Counted from the stretch's first letter, positions 1 to 5,698 are shown. The stretch: DNA of 6,948 nt from Dehalococcoidia bacterium (GCA_023129355.1 JAGMCC010000067.1:1-6948); one strand, 5' to 3'. Made by a program: numbers and translations. Notes: generated by a model from the sequence alone, not told the origin.

Positions 1-1048
1 CGAAGCCCAGGACATAGACGAAGGCCTTGTTGATGTCCGGGTTGGTGGCCGCCGCGGCGAATTGCGGGGGCTCCTCCAGAGCCAGGTGCAGGTGACACAG
101 GCTCCAGTGCTCCCACTCCCATGCCTTGATCTTCTCAACCAGCATCGAATCCAGGTTCTCCTCGCCGACGAGTTGGAGAAATGTCTGGTGGGTATCGATG
201 GTGCTGACCACCGCCTTATTTGCCATGTACTTGGTGCCGTCGACCATCTCCACGCCCTTGGCTGTCCCACCCTCCACTATAATACGCTTGATCTGGGCAT
301 TGGTGCGCAGCTCCCCGCCGTGCTCCAGCATGAACTTGGTCATGGCGTTGGAGAGGCGATGGGACCCTCCCTTGAGCAGGCGGTAGTTCGTTGCCCGGTT
401 GATGAGAAGCGGCACCATGTAGCTCACCCCGGAGGCATCGTACTGGAGGCCCCAGTGACAAGCGATGTAGAGCATCAGGGTCCTGACGACATCGTTCTCG
501 AAGAGCTCATTAACGATCTCCTCGGGGGTCTTCTCGGTCAGCTCGTTTATATCCCGGCCCAGCTCGGTCTTGTCCAACTCTATCACCTGATCCAGGGGCG
601 GCATCGCAGCGCAGTAGGTGGCGGGGCCGATGAAGTCATTCACGATATTGTAGAACCGCTGGCTCATCTCGCGGTAGCTTTGCGCATCCTTTTGCGAGAA
701 TTTGGCTATCGAATCGCAGGTTTTATCCAGGTCGCGGTAGATGCACAGGCTCTTGCCGTCGCTCAGGGGCATGGCCCACTCGAGCTCGGGGTGGACCCAC
801 TCTAGGTCGTACCTGCTCTCGAGCTCGAAGTCCTTGATCGTCGGGGCGTAATCCACCATCAGGTGATAGACGGCGTGGGTGTTGTGGAAGTAATCCGGCA
901 GCGTTATCTCCTCCGTGGCCAGCCCGCCACCCAGCTCATACCTCTTCTCCAGCAGCAGTACCTTCTGCCCCGCCTTGCTCAGATAGCAGGCAGTTGTCAG
1001 CCCGTTGGGGCCACCGCCGATAATTATTACATCGTAATTTTCTGCCAT
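1..1048 (-). CDS. FAD-dependent oxidoreductase, phytoene dehydrogenase-like (3' end off window)
   Basis: The visible N-terminal 349 residues open with MAENYDVIIIGGGPNGLTTA, a classical Rossmann dinucleotide fold with GGGPNG at residues 11-16. An acidic residue (E34 in LLLEKR) ends the second strand, and a GGG-LATEE segment follows, as in flavin amine oxidase/phytoene desaturase-like proteins (COG1233 type). FAD binding is therefore well supported; the substrate is unknown. The start is fixed by GGAGGGG just upstream of ATG. The visible part ends shortly after NPDINKAF, a motif shared with the intact paralogue at 1107-2822 (NPDINKTF), so about 200 C-terminal residues should lie beyond the window. 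It is the last visible gene of the minus-strand cluster, 58 nt after its paralogue, and is probably co-transcribed with it. Both are predicted soluble, without signal peptide or membrane segment. Gene family is sure, specific role is not. Confidence 0.9.
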   Translation of the reverse strand, partial: MAENYDVIIIGGGPNGLTTACYLSKAGQKVLLLEKRYELGGGLATEEITLPDYFHNTHAVYHLMVDYAPTIKDFELESRYDLEWVHPELEWAMPLSDGKSLCIYRDLDKTCDSIAKFSQKDAQSYREMSQRFYNIVNDFIGPATYCAAMPPLDQVIELDKTELGRDINELTEKTPEEIVNELFENDVVRTLMLYIACHWGLQYDASGVSYMVPLLINRATNYRLLKGGSHRLSNAMTKFMLEHGGELRTNAQIKRIIVEGGTAKGVEMVDGTKYMANKAVVSTIDTHQTFLQLVGEENLDSMLVEKIKAWEWEHWSLCHLHLALEEPPQFAAAATNPDINKAFVYVLGF

Positions 1049-1100
1049 TTCCCCTCCTTGATAGGTTGCGTTTTCATTCAGGTACAGAGAAGGTGCACCT
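1044..1100 (-). repeat. Spacer repeat copy A (upstream of oxidoreductase 1-1048)
   Basis: This stretch matches 2854-2911 with about 4 mismatches and one single-base gap in 58 positions by hand alignment. It contains the first two codons, the ribosome binding site and the spacer of the downstream oxidoreductase, and ends in the palindrome AGGTGCACCT. The two copies sit at equivalent places, just before an oxidoreductase start, and mark a tandem gene duplication. Confidence 0.85.
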
Positions 1101-1105
1101 TCTCT
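1086..1105. repeat. Perfect 20-bp palindrome between the two oxidoreductase genes
   Basis: AGAGAAGGTGCACCTTCTCT equals its own reverse complement. It lies 1 nt past the stop codon of the 571-aa oxidoreductase and 37 nt before the start of the next gene. In RNA it could fold to a hairpin of 8 pairs with a 4-nt loop. No U-run follows on either strand, so it is not a standard intrinsic terminator. A role in mRNA processing or stability, or as a protein-binding site, is possible. The core decamer recurs at 2902-2911 and 2915-2924. Confidence 0.75.
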
Positions 1106-1106
1106 A

Positions 1107-2822
1107 TTATGTCGTCGGGAACGTTTCCTGCATCTTCTTAAGTGTGAGTCTATACTGTTGAACCAGGGAATGCGGCTCCTCTTTCCCCTGCTCCTCCCAC
1201 GGCTTGCCCAGCCCCAGGTCCGTAGCGATGATCCTGTAGCAGCTGTAGGACTCAGTTCCGCCCGCATTGGTCCCTACCCACCATTGTCCCCCCGTGCAAT
1301 AGAGGTTCTTTATCGGGGTCCTGTGGTTTGCCAGCTCGGGGGTAGGCCTGTTCTCGAAAGATTGGTACGGTGTACGGTCGCCCCCTGACATTGCCCCGTG
1401 GGGTGCCAGGTTCTTCATCCGCAGGTTATCGTAAGGAGTGTTATAGTCGCAGCCGATGATGTTGTCCCAGTTCATGTTAGGAGCATGCTTCGACCACAGT
1501 TTGATCAGCTCCTCAGCAAACCACTTCTTTATCTTTAGCCACTCCTTCTCCGTATGGGCACTGGCCGCCGGCCCCACACACTCGTTATTGGCAACGTGTT
1601 TCCCCGCGGGCGCATAGGAGGGATCATACATGCTGTGACACCAGACGGTGGGGCACCAGTCCTCCAGGGGAGGCCATATCCCCAGCTTCATGTAGTAGGT
1701 CTCTCTGGCGATATGTTCGGGGTCGGCATCTTCTGCCAGCCCGAGCCAGAAGGTCTTGTTGATATCGGGGTTAAACGCCGCCGCCTCGTATTTCGGCGCC
1801 TCGTGAATGGCAAAGCTGTACCACATCAGGCAACCGAAAGTGTCTTCCCAGAGCTCCACACGACGCGCCAGCTTCTCTTCAACATGCTCCCTGCCTATCA
1901 GGTCGAATACAAGCTGCCGCGGGTTCAAGGTGCTCAATACCAGCTTCCTTGCCCCGATTTCAGTGCCATCGGTGAGGCGGATGCCTTTGGCGGCTCCGTT
2001 CTCTATGATGACCTGCTCCACCTCGGCGTGAGTGAAGAACTTAGCCCCGCCGGCCACCAGGATATGGTGGGCAGAATGAGCTATCTGGTGAGTTCCTCCT
2101 CGGTTAAAACCCAGAATTGGCAACTGGGCAGGAAAACCTGGGGCTTCAGCCGCCGTCTGGTTAACATCAAATGCCCCCGTAAGAACAAGCCTCGCAATGC
2201 AGTACTGCAGTTCCTTGCTTTCCCACCACTCCTTTGCCGCCCGCAGATGGCTGCTGGCAAGGACCAGCGAATCCGGATCGATACCAGCTTCCACAAGTTT
2301 TGGATATATAGCCAGTTGCCTCTCAAACACCTCTGGCCGCACGCGCCACTCCGCGGGGAGGAACAACTGGTCCATCCGCGCCGCCAATCCTTCATCACTC
2401 CCCCATGCCTTCCACATTTTAAGCCACTTCTCGGCATCTTTCTCCGAGAAGCGGGCGATCTCCTTCGCGGTACGCTCCTGGGTAGGGTCATCCTTCTCAC
2501 TGTAGATGGCAAGGCAAGTCTGCTCTTTTCTGAAGATGGCGCCATCGCTAACGAGATACTGGTCGTGCTGTGCCCCGTAGTCCCAGAATTCAGGGAAGTC
2601 GCGATAGAATGGCAGATGGTACCAGTTAAACATCATTGTAGCATGTTGATTGCCGCGAAAACCCGGGGCTGCGGCCTCCTCGGTGGAAAGGCAGCCGCCG
2701 ATCTCATGCCTCCTCTCAAAGATACCAACGCTCATGCCACCGTACTTCATCAGATACATGGCAGTATATAGAGCCGTAGTCCCCCCTCCAACTATTACCG
2801 CATCAAACGTTTCATCGGGCAT
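1107..2822 (-). CDS. FAD-dependent oxidoreductase, phytoene dehydrogenase-like
   Basis: Complete protein of 571 residues. The N-terminus forms a Rossmann fold: strand DAVIV, then GGGTTA at residues 12-17, then FERR with E36 as the likely ribose-binding acid, then IGGCLSTEE. The final glycine of the usual GxGxxG is alanine (A17), unlike the downstream paralogue (GGGPNG). A middle region with FNRGGTHQIAHSAHHI and a second small strand region (GAAKGIRLTDGTEI) is typical of COG1233-like flavoproteins. The C-terminus, NLYCTGGQWWVGTNAGG, stands where phytoene desaturase relatives usually have a PGGGV-type flavin loop. The reaction is unknown; desaturation or oxidation of a hydrophobic substrate is a family-level guess. 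I chose ATG at 2822, not the GTG directly before it, because AGGAGG is 5 nt from the ATG but only 2 nt from the GTG. It follows a consensus promoter and a decayed paralogue and precedes another paralogue. Confidence 0.93.
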   Translation of the reverse strand: MPDETFDAVIVGGGTTALYTAMYLMKYGGMSVGIFERRHEIGGCLSTEEAAAPGFRGNQHATMMFNWYHLPFYRDFPEFWDYGAQHDQYLVSDGAIFRKEQTCLAIYSEKDDPTQERTAKEIARFSEKDAEKWLKMWKAWGSDEGLAARMDQLFLPAEWRVRPEVFERQLAIYPKLVEAGIDPDSLVLASSHLRAAKEWWESKELQYCIARLVLTGAFDVNQTAAEAPGFPAQLPILGFNRGGTHQIAHSAHHILVAGGAKFFTHAEVEQVIIENGAAKGIRLTDGTEIGARKLVLSTLNPRQLVFDLIGREHVEEKLARRVELWEDTFGCLMWYSFAIHEAPKYEAAAFNPDINKTFWLGLAEDADPEHIARETYYMKLGIWPPLEDWCPTVWCHSMYDPSYAPAGKHVANNECVGPAASAHTEKEWLKIKKWFAEELIKLWSKHAPNMNWDNIIGCDYNTPYDNLRMKNLAPHGAMSGGDRTPYQSFENRPTPELANHRTPIKNLYCTGGQWWVGTNAGGTESYSCYRIIATDLGLGKPWEEQGKEEPHSLVQQYRLTLKKMQETFPTT

Positions 2823-2827
2823 CACTA

Positions 2828-2833
2828 CCTCCT
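2828..2833 (-). promoter_or_regulatory. Ribosome binding site AGGAGG deciding the start at 2822
   Basis: A perfect AGGAGG stands 5 nt before ATG and 2 nt before an adjoining in-frame GTG, so the ATG at 2822 is the better start. The same arrangement (AGGAGG, GTG, ATG) occurs before the ACAD gene starting at 4521. Confidence 0.75.
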
Positions 2834-2834
2834 T

Positions 2835-2858
2835 TTAATAAATTTGTATATATGCCAT
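2835..2858 (-). other. Vestigial duplicated start / 7-codon leader ORF
   Basis: In spacer copy B the duplicated start codon survives as ATG GCA (Met-Ala, as in the gene starting at 1048), preceded by AAGGGGAA. It then runs MAYIQIY and stops at 2835-2837, two bases before the AGGAGG of the real downstream gene. It is best read as a leftover of the tandem duplication, where the old start was joined to new sequence. Translation as a leader peptide is possible but unsupported. Confidence 0.4.
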
Positions 2859-2911
2859 TTCCCCTTGCTTGATAGGTTACGTTTTCATTCAGGTATAGCG
2901 AAGGTGCACCT
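2854..2911 (-). repeat. Spacer repeat copy B (upstream of oxidoreductase 1107-2822)
   Basis: This is the second copy of the spacer at 1044-1100 (about 91% identical by hand count). It carries the same GATAGGTT..GTTTTCATTCAGGTA core. Here the palindrome AGGTGCACCT is doubled (2902-2911 and 2915-2924, separated by CAA), giving a longer inverted structure than in copy A. It lies between the remains of a third oxidoreductase and the intact 571-aa gene. Confidence 0.85.
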
Positions 2912-2929
2912 CAAAGGTGCACCTCCTAT

Positions 2930-3166
2930 ATTGTGCCTTCGCCTTGGCTGACTCTGGCATCCTCTTTATTATGCTTCGCATTTGATAATATAAGGAGTCA
3001 GGCTCTTCTCTCCCCGGCTCCTACCCCGGCTTGCCCAGCCCCAGGTCCTTATCGACAATTTTGTAGCAGTTGTAGGACTCAATTGAACTGGCACCTGACC
3101 CCACCCACCAGACTGCCCCTGTGACACACAGGTTCTTATCGGAGTCCTTTGGTTCGCTAGCTCAGG
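2930..3166 (-). pseudogene. C-terminal remnant of a third phytoene dehydrogenase-like oxidoreductase
   Basis: The minus strand reads ELANQRTPI, then after a one-base deletion near 3136 KNLCVTGAVWWVGSGA, then IESYNCYKI and DLGLGKPG. A TAG at 3021-3023 follows, and after it EPGREEPDSLYYQMRSIIKR continues in frame. The 571-aa neighbour has ELANHRTPI, KNLYCTGGQWWVGTNAGG, TESYSCYRI, DLGLGKPW and EEPHSLVQQYRLTLKKMQ at the same spacing. The stop therefore replaces a glutamate codon (GAG to TAG). Homology ends abruptly at about 3166, and nothing of the first ~490 residues is left. This is a dead end piece of a tandem paralogue, with one frameshift, one nonsense change and loss of the body of the gene. 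It now lies in the predicted 5' leader of the living oxidoreductase genes. Confidence 0.88.
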
Positions 3167-3167
3167 A

Positions 3168-3196
3168 ATTATAAATCAAGATTCTGCAACTGTCAA
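3168..3196 (-). promoter_or_regulatory. Consensus sigma70-type promoter facing the oxidoreductase genes
   Basis: On the minus strand TTGACA (3191-3196) is followed by 17 nt and TATAAT (3168-3173), matching both consensus hexamers and the optimal spacing. Transcription would begin near 3161 and give a leader of about 340 nt to the gene starting at 2822, including the decayed oxidoreductase piece and the palindromic spacer. It stands in a stretch visibly richer in A and T than its surroundings, 2 nt from the end of the pseudogene homology. This would separate the oxidoreductases from the upstream ACAD genes as a unit of their own. Confidence 0.75.
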
Positions 3197-3198
3197 TG

Positions 3199-3221
3199 CA
3201 ATGTACTCGTTCAATACATTG
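3199..3221. promoter_or_regulatory. Operator-like dyad CAATGTA-N9-TACATTG upstream of -35
   Basis: Two perfect 7-bp arms are separated by 9 bp, and the site begins 2 nt upstream of the -35 hexamer of the minus-strand promoter. Flanking TGTCA (3191-3195) and TGACA (3223-3227) extend the symmetry, with unequal gaps of 3 and 1 nt; the left outer arm overlaps the -35. Such spacing suits a dimeric regulator. No regulator gene lies in the window, so its protein is unknown. Confidence 0.5.
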
Positions 3222-3241
3222 GTGACATATAACTTCCTTCC

Positions 3242-3255
3242 TTGTCATTGCGAGG
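3242..3255. repeat. Possible fragment of a TTGTCATTGCGAGG-type dispersed repeat
   Basis: TTGTCATTGCGAGG resembles the end of short palindromic dispersed repeats seen in many bacterial genomes with the core GTCATTGCGAG. Only one half is present here. It abuts the ACAD start fragment at 3259-3304 exactly where that homology stops, so it may have taken part in the rearrangement. One short match cannot prove membership of a repeat family. Confidence 0.35.
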
Positions 3256-3304
3256 TCGCCTCCTTTCGGAAGGCTTCCTCCTCTTCAGTAAAGCGAAAGT
3301 CCAT
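3245..3304 (-). pseudogene. N-terminal remnant of an acyl-CoA dehydrogenase
   Basis: The minus strand reads MDFRFTEEEEAFRKE and then leaves homology (ATSQ, stop at 3245-3247). The first 15 residues are identical to the intact ACAD at 3325-4521, and its first 46 bases differ at only three third-codon positions, all silent (CGC/CGT, TTT/TTC, GAA/GAG). Homology breaks after AAGGAGG at 3259, next to a TTGTCATTGCGAGG sequence. It starts 20 nt after the stop of the intact gene, the same distance that separates the two intact ACAD genes. It is the stump of another tandem ACAD gene whose remaining ~1.1 kb is gone. Confidence 0.88.
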
Positions 3305-3306
3305 TG

Positions 3307-3316
3307 CCCCCCCCCC
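3307..3316. repeat. Run of ten C (ten G on the coding strand)
   Basis: A homopolymer of 10 lies between the stop of the intact ACAD and the ATG of the ACAD stump, where a ribosome binding site would be expected. It may be slippage decay after the stump lost function, a variable tract, or a sequencing or assembly error in run length. Confidence 0.8.
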
Positions 3317-3324
3317 GGTAGTTT

Positions 3325-4521
3325 TTAGCTGGGCAATCCTAGTCCAAATCTTCCAGCGATAATATTCCTGGAAATCTCACTGGTGCCACCGGCCATACTC
3401 AAAGCCACTGAGCTTAGATAGGTATGCTTCATCCTACCCCCCAGCTTCGCCCACTTGGATTTCTCATCCAGTTGCCCATAGGGCCCAAGGATTTGCATCC
3501 CCAGACTAGCCACCCTCTGAGCAACATTGGCACCATGCACCTTAATTTGGCAGCTCGGAAGCACAGTGAGTATTTCCTGGCTTGTCATCCAGTTTAATCT
3601 ATCGCCTAGGTTACGCCCTACTTCAATCTCAATAGCCATCTCAGCCAGTCTATTTCGAATGACAGGATCCTTGGCTAAAGGCTGCCCATTGGTGTAGGTC
3701 TCCTTGCAATACTGCACCAACTGCTCAAAGTATCTCCTGGCATTGTGGAGGACGACGAGCCCGTAGCTTCTCTCAATACCGAAGGCATACATAGCTATAG
3801 CCCGCCCCCCGTTCTTCTCACCGAGAAGGTTCTCCTTGGGAACCCTAACATTGTCATAGAAGACCTCATAAAAGGGGGCAAGCCCGGTCATCTGCGTTAT
3901 TTGGCGCATGGTAATCCCTGGGCTCTTAGGATCGATCAGGAAAACGCTGATCCCCAGAGACTTCTTGGGGGCGTTAGGGTCAGTTCGAGCATAGAGCACG
4001 CACCAGTCGGCATGTTGGAAACCGGTCGTCCAAGTTTTCTGTCCATTAAGGACAAAGCAGTCTGCTTCCTCTACTGCCCTCAATTGAAGGGCGAAGAGCT
4101 CTGAGCCGACATTGGGCTCGCTCATCCCTATGGCATATTTTACTTCTCCGTGGGCAATGGGAGGGATAAATCTCCTCTTTTGCTCCTCAGTGCCGAACTG
4201 CAAAATCAGGTCGCCTTGAACTACGGCCATGTCCATCCCTGGTACCCCCCGGTAGATTAGCTCCTCCTTCAGGATCCAGTCCTTCGCTAAGTCTTCCTGA
4301 CCTCCATATTCCTTGGGCCAGCCCAACCCTATCCAACCTTTAGCCGCCAGCTTGCGCCATATCTCCACGGCAAGCTGGTAAACCTCTTCCCTTGCCTCCT
4401 CTTCAGGTCCAGGGTCTACCCCCTGCCAATCAGAAGGTAATACCTCCTGTAACACCTCCTGAATGAAATCCCTTACCTCCTTTCGGAAGGCCTCCTCCTC
4501 TTCAGTGAAACGAAAGTCCAT
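3325..4521 (-). CDS. Acyl-CoA dehydrogenase, likely catalytic (alpha) subunit of a heteromeric enzyme
   Basis: A 398-residue flavoprotein expected to introduce an alpha-beta double bond into an acyl-CoA and pass electrons to an electron-transfer flavoprotein. The N-terminal helical domain covers about residues 1-125. The beta domain carries IGMSEPNVGSEL (131-142) and NGQKTWTTG (159-167). The C-terminal helical domain ends in MAGGTSEISRNIIAGRFGLGLP. The MCAD-type catalytic Glu before GT is glycine (378). E250 in FGIERSYG instead matches the position used by IVD, LCAD and mycobacterial FadE26 (ChsE4). The usual R-x-QFGRPI..FQ flavin segment is missing (TYTNGQPLAKDPVIRNRLAEM-like region), as in ChsE4-type subunits that borrow it from a partner. 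The partner is probably the gene 20 nt upstream. ATG at 4521 is preferred to the adjoining GTG at 4524 because AGGAGG ends 5 nt before it, and because the paralogous stump at 3304 begins at the same codon. Confidence 0.93.
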   Translation of the reverse strand: MDFRFTEEEEAFRKEVRDFIQEVLQEVLPSDWQGVDPGPEEEAREEVYQLAVEIWRKLAAKGWIGLGWPKEYGGQEDLAKDWILKEELIYRGVPGMDMAVVQGDLILQFGTEEQKRRFIPPIAHGEVKYAIGMSEPNVGSELFALQLRAVEEADCFVLNGQKTWTTGFQHADWCVLYARTDPNAPKKSLGISVFLIDPKSPGITMRQITQMTGLAPFYEVFYDNVRVPKENLLGEKNGGRAIAMYAFGIERSYGLVVLHNARRYFEQLVQYCKETYTNGQPLAKDPVIRNRLAEMAIEIEVGRNLGDRLNWMTSQEILTVLPSCQIKVHGANVAQRVASLGMQILGPYGQLDEKSKWAKLGGRMKHTYLSSVALSMAGGTSEISRNIIAGRFGLGLPS

Positions 4522-4526
4522 CACAC

Positions 4527-4532
4527 CCTCCT
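4527..4532 (-). promoter_or_regulatory. Ribosome binding site AGGAGG deciding the start at 4521
   Basis: AGGAGG lies 5 nt before ATG 4521 and 2 nt before GTG 4524. It falls within the 20-nt gap between the two ACAD genes, consistent with co-translation from one mRNA. Confidence 0.75.
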
Positions 4533-4541
4533 TTCGCTAGC

Positions 4542-5675
4542 CTAGAGCCCTAGTTGTTGGGCTACAACCTCACGATGAAAATCGGCATCCCCGAAGAAAA
4601 GCTCCCCAGCCTTAGCCCTCCTGAAGTAAAGCTCCAGGTCGTGGTCTTTGGTGAAGCCGATTGCGCCGTGGATCTGGTGTGCTTGAGCAGCCACCCTTCT
4701 ATAAGCCTCGCTGATCCATCCTTTGATAACAGAGATCTCATTGGTGCAGGGGAGCCCCTCACTGAGCATCCATGCCGCTTTGTATAAACTAACTCGAGCG
4801 CTATCGACATCGATGGACATGTCAGCTAGATAATGTTGGATGATCTGGAAACTGCCAATGGGGCGGTCAAACTGTATCCTTTCCTTGGCATAATTAACGG
4901 TCATCTCCATGACTTGCTGATCCCCACCTACCATTTCTGCGGACTTGGCAAGTGCTGCCCATTCCATAATCCTCTTTACCATTTCCCAACCTTGACCCAA
5001 TTGACCCAAGATATTTCCCCGAGGTACTCTCACCTTTTCTAGGGTCAGCTCGCACTGCTTGTCTCCAGCAATGGTTCTAAGCACGAAGGTGCTTATCCCA
5101 GGGCTCTTGGCATCTACGAGAAAGAGAGTGATTCCCTCTTCAGGATTGGCTGTTTCTGCTGTTCTGGTGACACAAATTATCCAGTCTGCAATGTGGGCGT
5201 CAGGAACGAAGAGTTTTGTCCCACTTATGAGATAGTCATCTCCTTCGGGTGTAGCCGAAGTCCGGATAGAGGCAGCGTCATACCTGGCGCTGGGTTCGGT
5301 AAGAGCTAGAGTGAGGATTGCCTCTCCTTTACATATCTTGGGCAGGAAATATTGCTTTTGCTCCTCTCTCCCCCACTCCAGGATGGGTAAACCGCCAAGG
5401 ACTACGGTGGAGAGGAAGGGACCGGGAAGACAAGCGCGCCCCATCTCTTCTAGGAGCACTATCAGGTCGAGGAAGCTGAATCCTCCACCCTCATATTTCT
5501 CAGGGAAAGGAAGTCCTAGCCAGCCCAGCTCAGCCATCTCCTTCCAAAGCTCAGGGGAGTATCCTTGTTCATCCTCCTCCATCTCCCGAACCAAGGTTTT
5601 AGGGCATTTATTAGCCAGGAAGTCACGAGCCGACTTCCACAGCATTTCCTGTTCTTCGCTAAAAGCTAGATCCAT
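4542..5675 (-). CDS. Acyl-CoA dehydrogenase, likely FAD-contact (beta) subunit of a heteromeric enzyme
   Basis: A 377-residue ACAD-fold protein. The N-terminal helical domain (MDLAFSEEQEML onward) is followed by LALTEPSARYDAAS (123-136), SGTKLFVPDA (151-160) and GITLFLVDAKSPGI (181-194). The C-terminal domain holds ERIQFDRPIGSFQIIQHYLADM-type sequence (R266, F276, Q277), the classical flavin-contact segment, and QIHGAIGFT (334-342). Neither catalytic glutamate is visible: the position matching E250 of the downstream partner is alanine (ungapped alignment from the following YAKE/YCKE), and the C-terminus has ELFFGDADFHRE in place of an EGT-type motif. This pattern resembles the non-catalytic half of alpha2beta2 enzymes such as FadE26-FadE27. 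It alone may be inactive. AAAGGGGG lies 7 nt before ATG. The stop is 20 nt from the next ACAD, so both are surely co-transcribed. Upstream lies a fossil ACAD end, not an intact gene. Confidence 0.93.
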   Translation of the reverse strand: MDLAFSEEQEMLWKSARDFLANKCPKTLVREMEEDEQGYSPELWKEMAELGWLGLPFPEKYEGGGFSFLDLIVLLEEMGRACLPGPFLSTVVLGGLPILEWGREEQKQYFLPKICKGEAILTLALTEPSARYDAASIRTSATPEGDDYLISGTKLFVPDAHIADWIICVTRTAETANPEEGITLFLVDAKSPGISTFVLRTIAGDKQCELTLEKVRVPRGNILGQLGQGWEMVKRIMEWAALAKSAEMVGGDQQVMEMTVNYAKERIQFDRPIGSFQIIQHYLADMSIDVDSARVSLYKAAWMLSEGLPCTNEISVIKGWISEAYRRVAAQAHQIHGAIGFTKDHDLELYFRRAKAGELFFGDADFHREVVAQQLGL

Positions 5676-5698
5676 TATAGTGCCCCCTTTCTAGTGAT

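Noticed and set aside
62..805. 247-codon open frame on the plus strand, opposite the first oxidoreductase
   Set aside because: Antisense shadow of the Rossmann-fold gene; no motif, and no ribosome binding site seen before its ATG.
1086..1105. Intrinsic terminator between the two oxidoreductases
   Set aside because: The hairpin is good, but no U-rich tract follows on the transcribed strand (GTACCTGAATG follows), so I call it only a palindrome.
1554..2771. 405-codon open frame on the plus strand, opposite the oxidoreductase gene
   Set aside because: It is fully antisense to a well-supported flavoprotein gene, has no recognisable domain, and reads as an arginine/proline/leucine-rich shadow. 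It owes its length to the codon bias of the real gene.
2933..3124. Plus-strand 63-codon frame over the pseudogene region
   Set aside because: The minus strand shows collinear homology to an oxidoreductase C-terminus, which explains this stretch; the plus-strand frame has no support.
3167..3324. Insertion sequence or transposon end in the gap before the ACAD gene
   Set aside because: There is a local dyad and a possible dispersed-repeat piece, but no transposase fragment, no paired terminal inverted repeats and no target-site duplication.
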